Shown here in pieces: positions 63,893-64,000 of a stretch of DNA of 64,000 bases. The DNA comes from Caprimulgus europaeus (Eukaryota; Chordata; Aves; Caprimulgiformes; Caprimulgidae), in assembly GCA_907165065.1 (NCBI GenBank), contig OU015528.1:33378515-33442514 (forward strand), in the 5' to 3' direction. The first letter of the stretch is position 1, and each line of letters opens with the position of its first letter. The position numbers and the translations under genes were made by a program. Below the pieces are notes generated by a model that saw only the letters and a list, made by a program, of their open reading frames with translations, did no database searches and was not told the DNA's origin.

Positions 63893-63963
63893 CTCTGTCT
63901 GGACATCGGTAAAGTACAAAGAAATCTCCACAGCGGGATTTTTCAGAAGTGTTTAGCATTGTT
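63893..63963 (-). CDS. PTPRB: Possible further upstream PTPRB exon (5' boundary uncertain)
   Basis: The open frame MLNTSEKSRCGDFFVLYRC, then PDR, ends at a consensus donor AGAG|GTGAGT in phase 1. That is the phase the exon at 61116 needs; the joint codon gives Asp. The upstream end is uncertain: AG acceptors exist at 63964-63965 and 63974-63975, and an in-frame TGA lies just beyond. The Met need not be an initiator. The exon may have partners beyond the window edge. Confidence 0.45.
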
Positions 63964-64000
63964 CTAGCAGTATCTTTGGAAACCAGTCATAAAACTGTGC

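Noticed and set aside
60878-63963. Upstream exons as part of PTPRR, the expected neighbour
   Set aside because: PTPRR lies in the same orientation upstream in mammals, so its 3' catalytic exons would face this side. These exons carry no PTP motifs and fit PTPRB phases.

Overview
The window looks like a bird chromosome segment. The introns are compact, CR1 LINE fragments are the main interspersed repeats, and there is a solo LTR of a type I associate with avian endogenous retroviruses. One gene fills almost the whole window on the minus strand: PTPRB, encoding receptor-type tyrosine-protein phosphatase beta (VE-PTP). I rebuilt it exon by exon from splice sites and reading phase. It has 32 coding exons between 55803 (start codon, in a CpG island) and 5861 (stop). 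Every exon junction keeps frame, and the coding exons sum to exactly 6000 nt, i.e. 1999 residues plus stop. From memory the human protein has 1997.

Layout in the sense of transcription (high to low coordinates). 63.9 and 61.0 kb: two minus-strand exons upstream of the start exon whose phases fit each other and PTPRB exon 2; they probably belong to a longer N-terminal isoform from a distal promoter. 55.2-56.3 kb: CpG island with start exon 1 (signal peptide) and the very GC-rich exon 2 (first FN3 domain). 48.2-27.7 kb: fifteen phase-1 exons that each encode one fibronectin type III (FN3) domain. 25.8-22.9 kb: membrane-proximal FN3 domain split over three exons. 22.4 kb: transmembrane exon. 20.6-20.2 kb: juxtamembrane exons, including an 18-nt microexon. 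19.8-5.9 kb: a single PTP catalytic domain with substrate loop, WPD loop, HC(X5)R signature and Q-loop, ending in a terminal exon that codes for only seven residues. 1-5860: 3' UTR and flank.

Mobile elements. A decayed, nearly full-length CR1 LINE (about 11.1-15.44 kb, plus strand) lies in intron 29, and a second CR1 3' fragment is inserted inside it in the opposite orientation. Further CR1 3' ends lie at 41.64-41.94 kb and 49.65-49.82 kb, and a much older L3/CR1-like relic lies at about 35.3-35.66 kb. A solo LTR with 5-bp target duplications occupies 40482-41458. No tRNA, rRNA, CRISPR or bacterial-type feature was seen.

Function. From knowledge of the family, VE-PTP is an endothelial receptor phosphatase that restrains TIE2 and VEGFR2 signalling and stabilises VE-cadherin junctions. 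The window holds the whole receptor: signal peptide, 17 FN3 repeats, one membrane span and one intracellular phosphatase domain. The unusual points are the distal alternative 5' exons, a GC-AG intron, the microexon, the nested CR1 pair with an apparent target deletion, and the precisely bounded solo LTR.
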